The translations under genes were made by a program, and so were the position numbers. From Ophthalmolycus amberensis (lineage: Eukaryota; Chordata; Actinopteri; Perciformes; Zoarcidae), in contig JAFEUB010001386.1 of NCBI GenBank assembly GCA_024529925.1, positions 62,001 to 126,000 on the forward strand: a stretch of 64,000 nt of DNA. Reading direction: 5' to 3'. Positions 59,186 to 64,000 of the stretch are shown here, piece after piece. Every line of letters begins with the position of its first letter. Positions within the stretch are counted from its first letter, which is position 1. Below the pieces are notes generated by a model. That model ran no database searches. It was not told the origin of the DNA and saw only the letters and a program-made list of their open reading frames with translations.

Positions 59186-59421
59186 TCCGACCACTCAAAG
59201 TGCTTTAACACTACATGTCATCATTCACCCTTCACACCCATTCATACACTGATGACAGGGGCTACGATGCAAGGTGCCACTTGCCCATCAGGACTCAGGA
59301 CATTTGGGGTTAAGTGTCTTTCCCAAGGACACATCGACATGGACAAGCGAGGCCAGGGATTGAACCACCAATCCTCTAATTGAAGGACGACCCTGCTCTA
59401 CCACTGAGCCACAGCTGCCCC
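59186..59421 (-). repeat. tRNA-derived SINE
   Basis: On the minus strand it begins GGGGCAGCTGTGGCTCAGTG (A box) with GGTTCAATCCCTGGC (B box), followed by GTCCTTGGGAAAGACACTTA and a tail of CACTTTGAGTGGTCGG. This is a canonical fish SINE. Confidence 0.92.
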
Positions 59422-59632
59422 GATAAGGCTCTGAGGGGCTCGGACAAGGAAGACAACAGGTAAGGGCGTACCTGACGAGCCACTAGTGCCGTCACATCCC
59501 ACTTCAACGAAGGGTCCCTAGCATAAGGAACACATGTGTTTTCTCGAAAGGGTTGTCAAAAAACGGAATTCCGTGGCCGGATCACGAGCCTCCCACTCCC
59601 TCTATGTTAGCCAGGGCGTATTTCACTTAGAT

Positions 59633-60596
59633 CAGGGGTGCCCAATACATCGATCGCGATCGACCAGTCGATCGCGGAGGTAGTGCGGGTAGATCGCATG
59701 CCATTAAAAAGAAATTAGATTTCCTCATGGCATTTGCCACTTGATTTTCTAACACACGGGTCACCACGTATGCGCGGTCAACTGCAAAACTCCGGCGAGC
59801 TAATTAGTTAGCCTTCCAATTTATTTCTACGAAAGAAGCTAAAGCTGCAGCGCCATGATTTGGGAAACTTCCAAAACCTGGCGTCAGAACTGGAGATACA
59901 ACGGAAGGCGTGTGCGTAACTTGACAGTGCACGCTACACAGAGCAGATTGACAAGTGTCTGTCAGAGTTTGACAAACGCTTTCGAGACTCGAGCCAGTTG
60001 CTACACTTATGTGCTGCACATTTCAGGGAAGATATTGAGGTTGATTCACTCGCATCAAAAATTGCACCGCTGTTTCACCTGAACTCGTCGGAGTGGAGGA
60101 TGAGATGTTGACACTGCAAGCTGACATTCAGCTGAAGTCCAGGGCTCATGGACAGTTTCCTCACAGAGGAAAAGTCCCCAAACATGAGGACATGTGATCC
60201 CTTCTTGACTGCATTATTCGGCTCTTCTCATTTATGTGAGTCAGCCTTTTCCCACATGAAGAACATTAAGTCCAAACACCGTTCCACCATGACTGATGAT
60301 CATTTGAAGTCTGCTTGAGGCGGCTACCAGCAGCTACTGTCCGGACTATGCAACTCTGGCCAATCCCATTCAGTGCAAGTCATCAGAGTAAGGTAACGAC
60401 CAACAATGTACAGAATTGTATTGTGCCATAAGGGTTCATGCAGTTATGCAAGGTACGCCAACATATATTGTAAATATAAAGTATACTCGGTATATATATA
60501 AATAAATAGATATTCAGCATTTTTAATGTAGGTAGATCATTTTGACTTGGTCATTTTAAAAGTAGCTCGCAAGCCGAAAAAGTGTGGGCACCCCTG
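59633..60596 (+). mobile_element. hAT element with transposase relic
   Basis: Termini CAGGGGTGCCCAATAC and GTGTGGGCACCCCTG; exact TSD ACTTAGAT (59625-59632, 60597-60604). CGATCG-rich left arm. At 60180-60310 the plus strand encodes LCESAFSHMKNIKSKHRST, the hAT C-terminal dimerisation motif. Upstream coding sequence is degraded by stops and shifts. Confidence 0.93.
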
Positions 60597-60823
60597 ACTT
60601 AGATGGTCACAAGTTGTCACCGCCAGGGGGCCCCGGTTAGAATGCACTCCAACGAAGATGTTTCTTTGATAGGTTTATTGACAGTAAACAAATGAGTGTG
60701 TATGTTTGTGGTTTAGTTCTTTGCAAGCACTCAGTCTTGGAAAGGAAAACCCAGAATAGGTAAAACACCATTAATATAATTACGGACACGGCGTCCTTTA
60801 GCGCCGACAAAACCTTTTCACCA

Positions 60824-61188
60824 TGTCACAGTTCAGCTCCACTCCCTCCTCACTCTTCTTGTCAGTCACTCCCTCCTCATCAGTCTAAACTCCCTTCACC
60901 TGTTCACTCACCTGCCTCTGATCAGTAATCAAGCCCCTCTATAGACTGCTGCCTCCCAGACACACATTTGCCAGATTGTTCTTCGGTTTTCAATGCCAGA
61001 CTCTCCAGCACTCTCAGGACTGATCTCCTGTTCTACCCGCCTTGCCTGACTCCCGGTAAACCCACCAGCCTTCTTATCCTGATCCTGACCCTGTTTAACT
61101 CTGTGTGCTGTTATTGAAGTTTGTAATAAAAGCCAAAGATCCCTGGAATCCTGTGTGTTGCATTTGGGTCCACATACAACCGGTTACA
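60824..61188 (+). repeat. Solo LTR, probably Gypsy-type
   Basis: Starts TGTCACAG and ends CCGGTTACA with 5-bp TSD CACCA (60819-60823, 61189-61193). It has a CTCTATAGAC box and GTAATAAAAGCC polyadenylation signal in the expected order. No internal region remains, as expected after recombination between two LTRs. Confidence 0.75.
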
Positions 61189-61329
61189 CACCAACTCAAT
61201 GCCGGTCGTCTTATTCCGCAAGGGGATTTCGGCAGTCTTCTTCCGCGAGCTGCTTCTCAGAGAACCTGTCTTCACCGACGGCGCCTGTGATTATCCCCTT
61301 GGCTAGAACAGACCCTGGGCCTGCACATA

Positions 61330-61510
61330 TTACGGTTAATCACCTTGACTTGGGGTTTCGAGTGAACTGTGAAAAGAGCACCTTGTCTCCCTCCAATGAA
61401 ACAGTGTTTCTGGGTCTTGAGCTGAAGTTAGTGTCCATCCAGGCGTGTTTAAAAATCAATACAGCCACTTGGGTGATGTGGCAGAGACTCACAACCAGAG
61501 CACAGTAATT
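61330..61510 (+). pseudogene. DIRS-like reverse transcriptase fragment, upstream part
   Basis: Encodes HLDLGFRVNCEKSTLSPSNE, then VFLGLELKLVSIQACL. This resembles the LGFxxNxxKSxLxPxQxxxFLG thumb block of DIRS/YR retrotransposon RTs. The frame ends soon after. Confidence 0.5.
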
Positions 61511-61946
61511 TATGGTTGTGGTTAGTTATTCCCATAGCCCACTTTGCATGAGTCTTTTACTGCTGAAATAAATAATACTGAAAACCAGAGGTTCGCTTTG
61601 AAGTATTTATTCTCTGTGCAGAGAAGGTTCAATCATCACAACAGAATGCGTACAGTCTCAGTGAGGAAGACCCAAGAAAAAAGTGAACAAGCTTTCTTTA
61701 TACAGAATGAGCAAAGTTGGGGGCCGATGTTACAGACATTTTGATCTCGGACTGATAGGAACAACAATAAAAAACAAGCAGCCCAAAGGCCTTGGTGCTG
61801 GAACATTCTCATACAACACAGTTAGTTATCTTTGAACAGGCAAGGGAGAACTCTTCTTCTGCACAAGAGACACAATGGTGAAGATCAAGTTCAGAGCAAA
61901 ATTACTTCTGCATGAATACAATATACCGAGTAGAAATATATACTAC

Positions 61947-63143
61947 TAGGGGTGTCACGGATCACAAACCTCACGGTTCGGTTCGGATCACGGTTCAGGA
62001 GTCACGGTTCGGATCATTTTTCGGATCAACAAAGAAAAGGGGAGGAGACAAATATAACTTTGCTTTCCATTTATTAATTAAAGAACTTCAAGAACACTTA
62101 AAGCAAAGAACTTTGGGCTATAGTCTTACATGAAAACAAAAATATTGAAGATGTCCAATTTGAAACAAAATGAAATAAATAAATAAAAATAAAATATTAA
62201 AGAATACTCAATTCTGATATCCTCATCCTTTCATCAATACTGAAAGAAAGAAACAGCCAGTGAGCTAGCTTCCACTGTTTACACTGAACTGAACTGCTCG
62301 GCAACAACTTGGGTCTATGTTTACTTCCCGTCAGGTTATGTCATTCAAATACACAATAATGTTTACCATTACTGTGACATTATTTTCAAAAAGATGAGAA
62401 TATCTCCATTGTCTGGGGAGAGGGTAGACCTTTCTGTGGTGACTGGAATATTATTGGGCCTGTCCAGCTTCACTGTAATGCGTCTGTCAGCACCTGCCCC
62501 AGGTGTGTGTCTGTGTGACTCTCACAGAGGGGGCGTGTCTACAGCACCGGACTAAGAATCACTCCGCCATGGTGAAAGCAGTCTCTACAGTCTTTTCTTT
62601 CTCATAGAGGCGTGGAACAGCTTCACACTGGTGGGTGCGTGAGTGGATTTCGTAGCGTGGCTCAAGCATTTTAACCAGATTTAGAAATCCTTTGTTTTGC
62701 CGTTGTCGTGTGTCTTTCTCTTTAAATAACGCCTACATACCGTAACGCTTTGTCCACCACCCTCATCCGTCATTATACGTTACAGGGAAGACAAAATGTT
62801 CCCAAACTTGCGACTTAAATGACGCCGCGGCTTCTGACGTTCCTCCGCTCGCCATGACTTCACCGTTAAATGCTTCTAAGCTGCTCCGTTCACGTGAACA
62901 CACTACTGCTTTATATCTGTTCACTGACACTCTGCATTGATATTCGGGGACTTGCTACTTGAAAAGGAACAGCAGCAGTAGAACTTTATTACACACTATG
63001 ATGATTACGCTGTAAAAAAATAAATAAAATAAATACTCGATTGATCCGCGGTTCACGAGTGATCCGAACCGTGAGGGCTGATCCGAACCGTGAGGGCTGA
63101 TCCGAACGGATCACGGATCGATCCGTGATCCGTGACACCACTA
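61947..63143. mobile_element. hAT element (TAGGGGTGTCACGG type)
   Basis: Left TAGGGGTGTCACGGATCA and right GATCCGTGATCCGTGACACC...ACTA are inverted repeats; exact TSD TATACTAC (61939-61946, 63144-63151). GGTTCGG/CCGAACCGTGAG repeats occur in both arms, as in the element at 21991. The interior has no recognisable transposase. Confidence 0.9.
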
Positions 63144-63159
63144 TATACTACGTAAAAAA

Positions 63160-63420
63160 CATCCATTACGTGGTACCTTTGGGTCTGTTCAACATGAGAC
63201 TTCTGCAGCGCTGGTTTATCAGCCAGCGAGTCCACACAATCAGAGATGTCTCTCAGGTGTTGACCATCACAGAATGGTGTTCAGAGACACTTTGGTTCTG
63301 GCTGAATCCCCTCAACCTTTCAACAGGTGTTTGGATGGGTCCAATCAATTCAGTGTGGGAATACAAACATAGGCCTTCTTTATGGTTGGGGAGTAGTGTG
63401 CAAGGCTCCTGTGACTGATG
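63160..63420 (+). pseudogene. DIRS-like RT/RNase H fragment, downstream part
   Basis: Encodes VPLGLFNMRLLQRWFISQRV, ITEWCSETLWFWLNPLNLST and, in another frame, IGLLYGWGVVCKAPV. The order resembles the RT-RNase H junction of DIRS-like elements (PLGLLHMRPLQ..., then GWGAV). It may be the continuation of the fragment at 61330, parted by the hAT at 61947. Confidence 0.45.
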
Positions 63421-64000
63421 TTAAAAACAAACATGCAATTGTTGTGTTGAGATATTTAGTTTTACTGTACTTTAATTCTTCCATGTTCCTATTCACATTG
63501 CTGTCACATACACTGACAGTGAGAAACCTGGGAACAGACTGCTGGAATAACAGATGTATTCCTTCAGCTGTAGAGGTTATTTGACTATTATTAGGTTAAT
63601 GTAATCTCAATGAGAAATGACAAAAAGAAACACCATTTTAGCGTCTCCTGTCACACTGACACTAATACATTTGACTTCCTTGACTTAAGCAACGACAGCA
63701 TAAATGTCATTTTGGCTGGAAGTTTGAGGAATGTGTTTTTTTTGTTGAATGTTGAATGCTCTGAGTGATGTTTTGAGCAGAAATAACTAAAGAAGAAGTA
63801 AGTAAAGTTTCAAAAACTACTCAAGTACAGTTACTTTGTAAAAACAAGTACTCAAGCAGAAGTTAAAGTCACCAAATAAACTAGATACATGAGTTTAACA
63901 TGCACTGTATTTATGCTCACTTTACAATGAAATGTCACATGTCCTGATTAGATAATCTGTTACAGCAGGAACATATTCCTAGTCTGGATCTCTCAAGTGT
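63421..64000. other. Flank, only a weak MITE remnant
   Basis: AT-rich. 63790-63880 has the ACTCAAGTACAGTTACTTTG words of the TACTTAAGTA MITE family. Nothing else recognised. Confidence 0.4.

Overview
The window is vertebrate, almost certainly teleost fish, DNA. It holds one spliced host gene with GT-AG introns, embedded in a very dense set of transposable elements of types common in fish: many hAT elements with 8-bp target-site duplications (TSDs), L2/Rex1-, RTE- and L1/Tx1-type LINEs, tRNA-derived SINEs, a DIRS-like retrotransposon and solo LTRs.

The host gene is a cytosolic phospholipase A2 gamma-like gene (pla2g4c-like) on the minus strand. Thirteen coding exons can be joined in phase from about 56.7 kb down to 1.6 kb and encode 550 residues. 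The oxyanion-hole motif GSGGG, the nucleophile motif GVSGS (Ser93) and the catalytic Asp motif VDAG (Asp402) are all present. The gene spans 55 kb because of its introns. Intron 6 alone (about 11.9-42.1 kb) is 30 kb and consists almost wholly of mobile DNA.

Layout. 0.5-4.3 kb: SINE, microsatellites and unclassified repeats beyond the last exon and in intron 12. 4.36-9.2 kb: hAT elements, one with a second hAT nested inside it, around exon 12. 9.47-10.14 kb: an inverted RTE LINE tail and an L2-like tail. 10.2-11.9 kb: exons 11 to 7. 12.6-15.7 kb: MITE, solo LTR, and another hAT with a nested hAT. 16.3-21.7 kb: a decayed L1/Tx1 LINE on the minus strand, cut by a SINE. 22.0-32.1 kb: a 10-kb hAT element with clean terminal repeats and TSD whose interior is an 8.8-kb minisatellite of about 20-bp units. 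33.3-37.1 kb: a three-level nest of DNA transposons. 37.4-41.7 kb: an L2 tail split by a full-length LINE with an open 1008-codon reading frame. 42.1-44.4 kb: exons 6 to 3. 44.7-52.0 kb (intron 2): LINE remnant, hAT with BED finger, DIRS-like remnants, and a nearly intact hAT transposase gene. 52.3 kb: exon 2. 52.6-56.2 kb: a modular repeat of unknown class. 56.7 kb: exon 1. 57-64 kb: hAT MITEs, SINE, solo LTR and DIRS-like fragments, with no host gene recognised.

The most unusual object is the hAT-borne minisatellite array inside intron 6. The next most useful are the nested hAT elements, whose TSDs and empty site give a relative order of insertion, and the full-length, open LINE. I see no new enzymatic or defence system. 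Splice sites, terminal repeats and TSDs were read directly. Family names are from recognition of motifs, without any database search.
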